From assembly GCA_964489425.1 (NCBI GenBank), contig CAZAYP010000109.1, positions 1-15,045 of the forward strand: a DNA stretch of 15,045 nt, written 5' to 3'. The first letter of the stretch is position 1. Each line of letters opens with the position of its first letter. The position numbers were made by a program, and so were the translations under genes. Under the pieces are notes generated by a model. It was not told where the DNA came from. It ran no database searches and was given only the letters and a program-made list of their open reading frames with translations. Shown here piece after piece: positions 1 to 6,124 of this stretch. This DNA comes from CAZAYP01 sp964489425 [NCBI: uncultured Verrucomicrobiota bacterium]. GTDB taxonomy: Bacteria; Verrucomicrobiota; Kiritimatiellia; RZYC01.

Positions 1-15
1 CATCGCAACGCGATG
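1..15. other. Short perfect hairpin at the window edge, possible terminator
   Basis: CATCGC (1-6) and GCGATG (10-15) are perfect inverted arms around a 3-base AAC loop. The element lies downstream of the minus-strand HYR-domain gene, so it could be part of its terminator. The T-tract that would confirm this would fall outside the window, and six pairs is short, so the role is a guess. Confidence 0.25.
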
Positions 16-93
16 TAACGCCGAAGGTTGCGCGGAATCAGTCCTCAAACTCCAGATTAGTTTGCAAATCAATATACGCGCCCGGGGCCTGGA

Positions 94-447
94 TCAGCGC
101 GATCGGGGCCCGGCCACCACGCGCACCATGAAATAGTAATCAATCCGGTTGCTGGCGGCGTCGATCGCGGTGCAGACCACCATGGCGGTGCCCAGCGGGA
201 TGGTGCTGCCCGACGCGGGCTGGCAAATAACGGGGAGCGCGCCGTCGCGATTGTCGATGGCCCTGGGCGGAGTATAGAAAACGACCGCGTTGGTCGCGGT
301 GGCCGGGACCCGGACCACGACGTTGGTCGGCCGATCCGCCAGCGCCGGCGGCAAGACATCCGCACCGCCGTGTGTTGTTGCTTCGTCCGCCGCGGCCAGA
401 CCACCGGCCAGGCCGATCATGACCAGGACCAGGCTTTTCATGTTCAT
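94..447 (-). CDS. Small secreted single HYR (hyalin-repeat) domain protein
   Basis: About 117 residues. The start ATG at 445-447 is chosen because a GGGGGA Shine-Dalgarno-like stretch lies 7 bases upstream; an in-frame TTG (451-453) and a second ATG (439-441) are alternatives. Residues 1-20 form a signal peptide (MNMKSLVLVMIGLAGG then small residues), so the product is probably exported. The remainder matches the HYR Ig-like fold: a 'DNRDGALPVICQPASGSTIP' segment, then 'LGTAMVVCTAIDAASN', with two Cys placed as usual in HYR domains. HYR domains are normally repeated adhesion modules, so one alone is unusual. The last residues (GPRSR) do not look like the end of the domain. GC3 bias switches frame at a GGGG/CCC run (105-111), and another frame stays open to 38, so the gene may be frameshifted. 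It lies 130 bases after asnS, with no convincing promoter seen. Confidence 0.7.
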   Translation of the reverse strand: MNMKSLVLVMIGLAGGLAAADEATTHGGADVLPPALADRPTNVVVRVPATATNAVVFYTPPRAIDNRDGALPVICQPASGSTIPLGTAMVVCTAIDAASNRIDYYFMVRVVAGPRSR

Positions 448-577
448 TGGCAATTCCCCCGATTTGCTCCCTGTGGCGCCCCACCGCGCCTATAAAGCAT
501 AGTCGATGCACACCCGTCCGGTCTTCCCGGTTTTTGGGGAAATTTTCGGAAAAGTTCCGCGGCTGGCGGCCGGGCAA

Positions 578-1969
578 TTAGAATTCGGCGTTTTTGGGCG
601 TGCGCGGGAAGGGGATCACGTCGCGGATATTCTGCATGCCGGTGCAGAACTGCACCATGCGCTCGAACCCCAGGCCGAACCCGGCGTGGGGCACGCTGCC
701 GAAGCGCCGCAGGTCGCAGTACCAGCCATAATCCTTGGGGTCAAAGCCCACGGAGCGGATGCGCGCTTCAAGTTGGTCGAGGCGGTCTTCGCGCTGGCTG
801 CCGCCGATCAGCTCGCCCACCTGGGGCACGAGCACGTCCATGGCGGCCACGGTCTTGCCGTCGTCGTTCATCCGCATGTAGAAGGCCTTGATCTCGCGGG
901 GGTAGTCGGTCACGGTCACGGGGCCCTTGAAATATTCCTCGGTCAGGTAGCGCTCGTGCTCGGACTGCAGGTCCGCGCCCCAGGCTACCGGGAACTCGAA
1001 CGTGACCGGCGCCTTGACGAGGATATCCACGGCCTCCGTGTACGTGATGCGGCGGAACGCGGCTTGCGCCAGGCGGGTCAGCGTGTCCAGCAGGCCTTTT
1101 TCAATGCGCTCGTTGAAGAACGCGAGGTCTTCCGGGCAATGTTCCAGCACGTACTGGAACAGGAAGCGCAGGTACTCTTCGGCCAGGTCGGCGTCATCGT
1201 GCAAATCCGCGAACGCCATTTCCGGCTCGATCATCCAGAACTCGGCCAGGTGGCGGCGGGTGTTGGAGTTCTCGGCGCGGAACGTCGGGCCGAAGGTGTA
1301 GATGTTGCCCAGGGCGCAGGCGTATGTTTCGCCCTCGAGCTGGCCGCTCACCGTCAGGCTCGTGCGCCGGCCGAAAAAGTCCTGGGCATAATCGATCTTG
1401 CCGTCCACGCGCGGCGGCGCGTCGAGGCTGAGGGTGGTCACCTGGAACATCTCGCCCGCGCCCTCGCAGTCGCTGGTGGTGATGATCGGCGTGTGCAGGT
1501 ACACGAAGTGGCGCGCCTGGAAGAACAGGTGGGTGGCGTGGGCCAGGGCGTTGCGCACGCGCATCACGGCGCCGAACGTGTTGGTCCGCGGCCGCAGGTG
1601 GGCGATTTCGCGCAACCGCTCGAACGAGACGCGCTGTTTCTGCAGCGGGTAGTCGGTCGGATCGCAGAAGCCGAGCACCCGGACCTGGACGGCCTTGAGT
1701 TCCACCGCCTGTTCCTTGCCGGCCGAGGGCACGAGCCGGCCTTCCACCACCACGGCGCTGCCGGGGAACAGGCGCAGCACGTCGCTGGCGTAGTTGGCCA
1801 GCCCCTGGTCGGCCACGATCTGCAGGTTGGCGAGGCAGGAGCCATCGTTGAGTTCCAAAAACGAGAACCCGCCCTTGGAGTCGCGCCGGGTCCGCACCCA
1901 GCCGCCCACGGTGACGTCCGCATCCAGGTTCCGGCCCTGCAGCACGCTCTTGATCAGTTCTCTTTTCAT
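578..1969 (-). CDS. asnS: Asparagine--tRNA ligase (AsnRS)
   Basis: 463 residues, close to the usual 460-470. It charges tRNA-Asn with asparagine in the cytoplasm. The N-terminus (residues ~15-110) is the anticodon-binding OB fold ('[20 protein letters not shown]'). The class II catalytic domain follows: motif 1 around '[20 protein letters not shown]'; motif 2 at ~230-250 with '[20 protein letters not shown]', which is typical of AsnRS; motif 3 at ~428-455 with '[12 protein letters not shown]' and a final '[12 protein letters not shown]'. The start is the ATG at 1967-1969, preceded by GGAGGG about 7 bases upstream; the upstream extension of this frame runs through asnA and is spurious. It starts 16 bases after the asnA stop, so the two are almost certainly co-transcribed. 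With AsnRS present the cell need not make Asn-tRNA by transamidation. Confidence 0.97.
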   Translation of the reverse strand: MKRELIKSVLQGRNLDADVTVGGWVRTRRDSKGGFSFLELNDGSCLANLQIVADQGLANYASDVLRLFPGSAVVVEGRLVPSAGKEQAVELKAVQVRVLGFCDPTDYPLQKQRVSFERLREIAHLRPRTNTFGAVMRVRNALAHATHLFFQARHFVYLHTPIITTSDCEGAGEMFQVTTLSLDAPPRVDGKIDYAQDFFGRRTSLTVSGQLEGETYACALGNIYTFGPTFRAENSNTRRHLAEFWMIEPEMAFADLHDDADLAEEYLRFLFQYVLEHCPEDLAFFNERIEKGLLDTLTRLAQAAFRRITYTEAVDILVKAPVTFEFPVAWGADLQSEHERYLTEEYFKGPVTVTDYPREIKAFYMRMNDDGKTVAAMDVLVPQVGELIGGSQREDRLDQLEARIRSVGFDPKDYGWYCDLRRFGSVPHAGFGLGFERMVQFCTGMQNIRDVIPFPRTPKNAEF

Positions 1970-1985
1970 CGTGGATCCCTCCGGC

Positions 1986-3017
1986 TCACAACAGGAATAC
2001 GCCGCGCGCGCGGCAGGTTTCGACAATTTCCGGCGGCCACAGGCTGGCCTGGATCTCGCCCACGTGCGCCTTGCGCAGGTACAGCATGCACAGGCGCGAC
2101 TGCCCGATCCCGCCGCCGATGCTGAGCGGCAGCTCGCCGCGCAGCAGCTTCTGGTGGAAATACAGCTCCTTGCGCTGCTCCTGGCCGGCCAGCTGCAACT
2201 GCCGCTGCAGGGCCGGCGGGTCGACGCGGATGCCCATGGACGACAGCTCGAACGCCATGTCCAGCACGTGGTTGTAGACCAGGATGTCGCCGTTGAGCCC
2301 GGCGTGGCCTTCCTCGTTGGGCGTGCTCCAGTCATCGTAGTCCGGCGCGCGGCCGTCGTGCGCCGGGCCGCGCTTGAGCGCGCCGCCGATGCCGATGATG
2401 AAGAGCGCGCCCGCTTCGCGGCAGGCTCGCCGCTCGCGCTCCTTGGGCGTGCAGTCCGGGTAGCGGTCTTCCAGCTCCTGCGCGTGCACAAAGGTGATGT
2501 TGTCCGGCAGGCACGGCGCGATGCGCGGGAACTCGTAGGCCACGAACTTTTCGGTGCGCCGGATCACGTCGTAGATGCGGCTCACGATCTGCCGCAGGAA
2601 GTGGAGGTTGCGGTCTTCCGGCCGGATCACGCGCTCCCAGTCCCACTGGTCCACGTAGAGCGAGTGGGTGGCGTCGAGCGCCTCGTCCGGCCGGATGGCG
2701 TTCATGTCCGTGTACAGGCCGGCGCCGGGCGCGAACCCGAGGTTGGCCAGGGCCAGCCGCTTCCACTTGGCCAGCGACTGCACGATCTCCGCGCGGTGGC
2801 CGCCCAGCGCCTGTACCGGGAAGGACACGGGCTTTTCCCGCCCGTTGAGATCGTCGTTGATCCCGGTCCCGGCTTCAACGAACAGCGGGGCGGTCACCCG
2901 GACAAGATTCAGCTCCATGGCCAGGTTGGTCTGGAAGAAGTTCTTGATCAGGCCGATGGCCTTCTCGGTTTCCTGGGGGTTGAGCAGTGGCTGGTAGGGG
3001 TCCGGGATGCGGGTCAT
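1986..3017 (-). CDS. asnA: Aspartate--ammonia ligase (ammonia-dependent asparagine synthetase)
   Basis: 343 residues (E. coli AsnA is 330). It makes asparagine from aspartate, ammonia and ATP, releasing AMP and pyrophosphate. Family signatures are clear: '[20 protein letters not shown]', '[15 protein letters not shown]' (~residues 100-113), '[14 protein letters not shown]', and the C-terminal '[20 protein letters not shown]' (~298-317) that closes the ATP/aspartate site. The fold is that of class II aminoacyl-tRNA synthetases and is related to the AsnRS/AspRS catalytic core. The start ATG (3015-3017) is preceded by an AAGG about 8 bases away; the upstream in-frame extension to 3092 has no family similarity. 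The first base pair steps of this start overlap the stop of a 13-codon leader ORF (ATGA). asnS follows after 16 bases. This enzyme is unrelated to the glutamine-dependent AsnB-like proteins often seen at exosortase loci. Confidence 0.97.
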   Translation of the reverse strand: MTRIPDPYQPLLNPQETEKAIGLIKNFFQTNLAMELNLVRVTAPLFVEAGTGINDDLNGREKPVSFPVQALGGHRAEIVQSLAKWKRLALANLGFAPGAGLYTDMNAIRPDEALDATHSLYVDQWDWERVIRPEDRNLHFLRQIVSRIYDVIRRTEKFVAYEFPRIAPCLPDNITFVHAQELEDRYPDCTPKERERRACREAGALFIIGIGGALKRGPAHDGRAPDYDDWSTPNEEGHAGLNGDILVYNHVLDMAFELSSMGIRVDPPALQRQLQLAGQEQRKELYFHQKLLRGELPLSIGGGIGQSRLCMLYLRKAHVGEIQASLWPPEIVETCRARGVFLL

Positions 3018-3055
3018 GGCGCGCCTTGGGTTAGCGGGGCTTTCAGGTTGTTCAT
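3014..3055 (-). CDS. Candidate 13-codon leader peptide of asnA-asnS
   Basis: The ORF reads [13 protein letters not shown] and its TGA overlaps the asnA start as ATGA (3014-3017). It begins with two consecutive Asn codons, suggestive just upstream of an asparagine synthetase gene. There is no Shine-Dalgarno site. If the promoter at 3064-3092 is real, transcription would start only a few bases before this ATG, so the leader would be nearly leaderless. Termination at ATGA could re-initiate ribosomes on asnA (translational coupling). A 13-codon ORF can occur by chance and only two Asn codons are present; this is a hypothesis. Confidence 0.3.
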   Translation of the reverse strand: MNNLKAPLTQGAP

Positions 3056-3063
3056 GACCGCGC

Positions 3064-3092
3064 AGGATAGCGGATGGCCCGGCCGAAAACAA
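3064..3092 (-). promoter_or_regulatory. Candidate sigma-70-type promoter for asnA-asnS
   Basis: On the minus strand TTGTTT (3087-3092) and TATCCT (3064-3069) are separated by exactly 17 bases. TATCCT matches 4 of 6 positions of the -10 consensus and TTGTTT 3 of 6 of the -35. The site lies in the 99-base gap between the deacetylase stop and the asnA start, where a new transcription unit would be expected. The start site would fall near 3056-3058, next to the leader ATG at 3055. Confidence 0.35.
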
Positions 3093-3116
3093 GGGCGCGG
3101 TGTGGCGCGCCGGATG

Positions 3117-3962
3117 TCAGGGGCCGGGCGGGGATACGCCGGCGAGCTGCGCCAGCGGCGCAAACGCGAAATCCGCGAGCAGCCGGTCCAGCTTGCGCGG
3201 CATGCCCGCCATGCCCACGCGGTGGCGCCAGGTGGTGAGCCGCCCCACGCCGGCCGGCACGGGCTGGGCGGGATCAAATTCCCAGGGATGGCAATAGACG
3301 ATCGCCGGGTGGCCCTCGGCGTTGATGCGGCGGATCGCCCGGCGCGTCAGGGGGTACGGGTACAGGCGCAGGTACCCGCCGCCGGCCACGGGCACGTTGC
3401 GCCGGCCGAGGCGGATCGTGGCCGGCGGCAGTTCGCGGATAGCGCCCGCCCGGACGGGAATGTCGAAGGCGAAACGCGATGCGCCGGGGTTGGCGCCGTA
3501 GCGCTTGTGGGGCACCGGGAACACCGACGAATCGTAGCGGATCCCGGCGTCCCAGAGCGCGTCCCAGAACCAAGCCATGTCGCAGCGCACGGAAAACGAG
3601 GGCGCCCGGTAGCCGCGGCAAGCCAGGCCGGTGGCGGCGCGGATGATCTCCAACGACCGCGCCAGGTCGGCGCGAAAATCGTCTGGCGCCATGTTGTACA
3701 CCAGCTGGTGGCCGTACCCGTGGGTGGCGATCTCGTGGCCTTGCGCGGCGATCTCGCGCAGCAGCGCGGGATACCGCTCCGCCACCCAGCCGAGCACGAA
3801 GAACGTGGCGCGCACGCCGCGCGCGGCCAGGCGATCAAGAATCAGCCGCGTGGGGGCCGCGATCCGGCCAGGCAGGTCCGGCCACTGTTCCGGGCGGAAG
3901 ACGCCGGCGAAGTTGCTGACGCAGAACCACTCCTCGAGGTCGATAGACAAGCCGTTGATCAT
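3117..3962 (-). CDS. Polysaccharide deacetylase, exosortase (XrtA/PEP-CTERM)-locus type
   Basis: 281 residues, NodB-type carbohydrate deacetylase with the extended C-terminus typical of the PEP-CTERM-locus subfamily. Expected role: removal of acetyl groups from N-acetylated sugars of a surface or exported polysaccharide. Visible motifs in order: 'LSIDLEEWF' (D8, E11; the family usually has VDVED, so the metal Asp is a Glu here); 'RATFFVLGWVAERYP' (51-65); metal-binding 'HGYGH' (H81, H85); 'GYRAPSFS' (117-124); 'YDSSVFP' (143-149); 'VAGGGYLRLYPY' (192-203); and 'HPWEFD' (225-230). No signal peptide is seen, so it may act in the cytoplasm or as part of a membrane complex. The start ATG (3960-3962) overlaps the methyltransferase stop as ATGA, which points to coupled translation. 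No exosortase gene or PEP-CTERM tail is present in this window. Confidence 0.9.
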   Translation of the reverse strand: MINGLSIDLEEWFCVSNFAGVFRPEQWPDLPGRIAAPTRLILDRLAARGVRATFFVLGWVAERYPALLREIAAQGHEIATHGYGHQLVYNMAPDDFRADLARSLEIIRAATGLACRGYRAPSFSVRCDMAWFWDALWDAGIRYDSSVFPVPHKRYGANPGASRFAFDIPVRAGAIRELPPATIRLGRRNVPVAGGGYLRLYPYPLTRRAIRRINAEGHPAIVYCHPWEFDPAQPVPAGVGRLTTWRHRVGMAGMPRKLDRLLADFAFAPLAQLAGVSPPGP

Positions 3963-4633
3963 GGCGCGGGCCGGGCGACCACGAAATAGATCTTGCCCAG
4001 GCGGTCGAGCCGCGCCACCTCGAACCCCGCCGCCGCCATCAGGCGGCGGATGTCCGCCGGGCTGAAAAAGTATACCGGGCACCCTTGCAGGCCGAGGCGC
4101 AGGCGCCGCAACGGCGCGCGCCAGGTCCAGCGCACCGGGAACGTGGCCACCAGCTTCCGCCGGCAGGTGCGGCGCATCCGGGCCAGGAACACGGCCGGGT
4201 CGCGGATATAGTCGAACAGCCCCACGGCCAGCAGGGCGTCGAACGGCTCCGGGAACTCCATGGCCAAAAAGTCGCCGACTTCGAAACGGCAGCGGTCGGC
4301 CAGCCCGGCCTGCGCGGCCTGCTGTCGGGCCAGGTCGATCATCGCGGCGGAAAAGTCCAGGCCCCGCACCTGCCGGCCTGCGCGCGCCAAGGCCAGGGCA
4401 AACCGGCCGGACCCGGTGCCGATGTCCAAAACGGTGGCGATGTCCGGTGCGCTGCACTCGGCCAGGCCCTGCTCGTAGCGCTGGAACATGTCCCGGCGGA
4501 AAAACCGGTCCAGCCAGCGGCGCAGGGCGGACTTGCCGGCGCCGGAATAGATGGCGTCGAACTCCTGGGCCGTGGCTTCAAAATACTGCCGGACCTGCGG
4601 GCTTTCCGCCGGGCTGCCGGGTTGCTGGGTCAT
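3959..4633 (-). CDS. Class I SAM-dependent methyltransferase
   Basis: 224 residues. The Rossmann-type SAM-binding core is clear: motif I 'VLDIGTGSGRFALALA' (68-83), the acidic residue ending strand 2 at D93 in 'VRGLDFS', then 'RFEVGDFLAMEF' and 'FDALLAVGLFDYIRDPAVFL' (131-150), the motif that often marks small-molecule or sugar methyltransferases. The N-terminus has the 'YFEATAQEFDAIYSG' helix typical of the Methyltransf_11/25 type. The C-terminal segment includes 'YFFSPADIRRLMAAAGFEV', common in this fold. The gene starts 31 bases after the glycosyltransferase stop and overlaps the deacetylase start by 4 bases, so it is in the same operon. A role in methylating a sugar or lipid-linked glycan intermediate follows from context only; the substrate cannot be read from the sequence. 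Confidence 0.88.
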   Translation of the reverse strand: MTQQPGSPAESPQVRQYFEATAQEFDAIYSGAGKSALRRWLDRFFRRDMFQRYEQGLAECSAPDIATVLDIGTGSGRFALALARAGRQVRGLDFSAAMIDLARQQAAQAGLADRCRFEVGDFLAMEFPEPFDALLAVGLFDYIRDPAVFLARMRRTCRRKLVATFPVRWTWRAPLRRLRLGLQGCPVYFFSPADIRRLMAAAGFEVARLDRLGKIYFVVARPAP

Positions 4634-4664
4634 TTGTTTTCCCGCCTTTCGTGCCTGGGTGTGG

Positions 4665-5786
4665 TCACCATTTCACCTTCTGGCCGCGAAAAAACCGGCA
4701 GGTGCCGGCCATCGTGGCGAGCAAATTCAAGTATACCAGGGCGACAAAAGCAAGGGGATTACGTTCCGGAAAATGGCGGTCCAGGGCCATGCCCAGCAAG
4801 CCCAGGGCCAACGTCCCGGCGAACCCGGCCAGCAACACCCAGCCGAGCGTTGGCGCAACCCCGAACGACGCGGCCCACAGCGCCAGCAAGACCAGCGGCA
4901 GCGCCATGCGCAGCACCTTGTGGGAGTAAAACACCCACGCCAGGTAGCCGCGGGCCGGGTGGAGCAGCGCGCGCAGGAACACCAGTTGCTGCCAGTTGCC
5001 GTAGGCGATGCGCACCCGGCGCCGGAACGCCTGGGCCATGCGGGTGGTGATGTGGTCGTGGATGTGCGCGCCGGGCTCGTAGATCACGCGTTGCCCGCCC
5101 AGGGCGATGCGCGCGGGGATGATGTAGTCGTCGTTGATCAGGTGCGGCGGCAGCGGGGCGAACTCCGCGCGGCGGAACGCGCACAGGGCGCCGGTGCCGC
5201 TGAGCGTGGTGCGGATCCGGCCTTCCCACAGCCGGAGCCGGATCTCCATGCTGTGGTACGAGTGCTCGGCCGAATCGATCTCGCTGCGGTCGCGGCGGAT
5301 GATGTGGTACATGCCGCACACGCAACCGATCGCGGGGTCGCGGAAATGCGGCAGCATGCGCAGCAACGCCTCCGGGTTGAGTTGGCCGGACGCGTCCGTC
5401 AACACCAGGATCTCGCCGCGCGCCGCGGCCACGGCCTTGTTGAGCGTGGCCACCTTGCCCTCGTTCTGCGGGTATTCCAGGATCCGCAGGCGGCGGTCGT
5501 CCAGCCCCCGCAGGCGGGCAGCGCCGCCGTCCGTGGATCCGTCCGAGGCAAACAGGATCTCCAGTTCCCCGGGGTATTGCAGGGCCAGGCTGTTGGCGGC
5601 TTTCTCCAGCACCACGGCTTCCTCGTTGTAGATTGGGATCAGCAGGGTGACGGACGGCCAAGCGCCGTCCGGCGCCGCGTGGTCCGGCCGGCGGCGCGCC
5701 AGGATCCACACGGAAAGCGGGTACAAAGCAAGGGTGTACGCCAGTACCAGCAACCCCGCAATAAATATGAGCAAACCCATGGTCAT
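4665..5786 (-). CDS. Membrane glycosyltransferase, family 2 (processive-synthase-like)
   Basis: 373 residues. An N-terminal membrane helix (~4-28) is followed by a cytoplasmic GT-A domain and three C-terminal membrane helices (~292-312, 314-335, 345-362), the topology of cellulose/hyaluronan-synthase-like GT2 enzymes. Catalytic landmarks: 'LLIPIYNEE' (48-56), 'ASDGSTDGG' (80-88), 'NEGKVATLNKAV' (108-119), 'LTDASGQLNPEAL' (129-141, the nucleotide-sugar/metal Asp), 'LSGTGALCAFRR' (195-206), 'INDDYIIPARI' (217-227, base-catalyst region) and 'RRRVRIAYGNW' (256-266), which replaces the usual Q/RxxRW. The likely role is addition of a sugar to a growing exopolysaccharide or lipid-linked chain. The start ATG is at 5784-5786; an ATG two codons downstream (5778-5780) is an alternative, and the upstream ribosome site is weak. 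It is the first gene of the minus-strand polysaccharide operon. Confidence 0.92.
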   Translation of the reverse strand: MTMGLLIFIAGLLVLAYTLALYPLSVWILARRRPDHAAPDGAWPSVTLLIPIYNEEAVVLEKAANSLALQYPGELEILFASDGSTDGGAARLRGLDDRRLRILEYPQNEGKVATLNKAVAAARGEILVLTDASGQLNPEALLRMLPHFRDPAIGCVCGMYHIIRRDRSEIDSAEHSYHSMEIRLRLWEGRIRTTLSGTGALCAFRRAEFAPLPPHLINDDYIIPARIALGGQRVIYEPGAHIHDHITTRMAQAFRRRVRIAYGNWQQLVFLRALLHPARGYLAWVFYSHKVLRMALPLVLLALWAASFGVAPTLGWVLLAGFAGTLALGLLGMALDRHFPERNPLAFVALVYLNLLATMAGTCRFFRGQKVKW

Positions 5787-5836
5787 GTTCCGGCCACGCG
5801 GTCACCATACCATAGGCCAGGCCGCGTGGGTAGCCT

Positions 5837-5868
5837 CCGTCGGGAAAGTTTCGACGGAAGAAACCGTC
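5837..5868 (-). promoter_or_regulatory. Mutually exclusive short hairpins in the leader of the glycosyltransferase operon
   Basis: Three arms are visible: CCGTCG (5837-5842), CGACGG (5852-5857) and CCGTC (5864-5868). The middle arm can pair perfectly with either neighbour: 6 pairs with a 9-base loop, or 5 pairs with a 6-base loop. The arrangement lies 50-80 bases upstream of the glycosyltransferase start, so it would be in the mRNA leader. It resembles a minimal switch, but the stems are short for 65%-GC DNA and could be chance. Confidence 0.25.
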
Positions 5869-6039
5869 CAGATCAAGCGATTGCACGAGCGCAAGCTGGC
5901 GCTCTGCGAACTGACGCCGGCCCCGCCGCCGCCGCGACCCTTGGCCATGTAACGCCGACCGGCAGCGCAACCCGGCGGCGCGCGGGTGAACCGCCTTGGT
6001 ATTTGGCCCAAACGTCAACTCGATCCTTCCATATTCGTG

Positions 6040-6068
6040 CTGGCGGTATCGCCGAAAATGCTTATGAT
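6040..6068 (+). promoter_or_regulatory. Candidate promoter of the subtilase gene
   Basis: TATGAT (6063-6068) matches 5 of 6 positions of the sigma-70 -10 box. CTGGCG (6040-6045) lies exactly 17 bases upstream and matches 3 of 6 of the -35. The start site would be near 6075, giving a leader of about 50 bases before the ATG at 6125. Palindromic sequence overlaps the spacer (6042-6053), a possible operator. Confidence 0.35.
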
Positions 6069-6124
6069 GCCAGCCGTACTGGGCAGCGTTCCCACAAGTA
6101 AACACGCAACTGGATGAGGGTGTT

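Larger units (their letters stand above)
5787..6124. other. Divergent intergenic region between the polysaccharide operon and the subtilase gene
   Basis: These 338 bases hold the 5' leaders of both divergent genes. Minus side: overlapping inverted repeats at 5837-5868 and a 48-codon open frame (5802-5948) without a ribosome site. Plus side: a plausible promoter at 6040-6068. A palindrome GGCG-GTAT-CGCC (6042-6053) overlaps its -35/spacer, and CTGGC (6040-6044) with GCCAG (6069-6073) flank the promoter as an outer dyad; either could bind a regulator. No convincing promoter for the minus-strand operon was found by eye. No tRNA or other RNA gene was seen. Confidence 0.6.

Noticed and set aside
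454-577. Promoter or terminator between asnS and the HYR gene (TATAAAGCATAG at 491-502; CGGAA/TTCCG at 547-559)
   Set aside because: No -35 lies at a proper distance from any -10-like hexamer, and the hairpin is only five pairs with no T-tract. Nothing firm enough to list.
506-3989. Long plus-strand open frames opposite asnS, asnA and the deacetylase
   Set aside because: The minus-strand proteins have unambiguous family motifs. The plus-strand translations are low-complexity shadows with no recognisable domain.
5802-5948. Minus-strand 48-codon frame (starting MAKGRGGGG) just before the glycosyltransferase
   Set aside because: No Shine-Dalgarno site, no recognisable family, and GC3 bias is only partial. 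It could be a small protein or leader, but there is too little to support a gene call.
4551-6101. Plus-strand open frame of 516 codons opposite the glycosyltransferase
   Set aside because: Shadow of the GT2 gene; no motif, and it runs across the divergent intergenic region.
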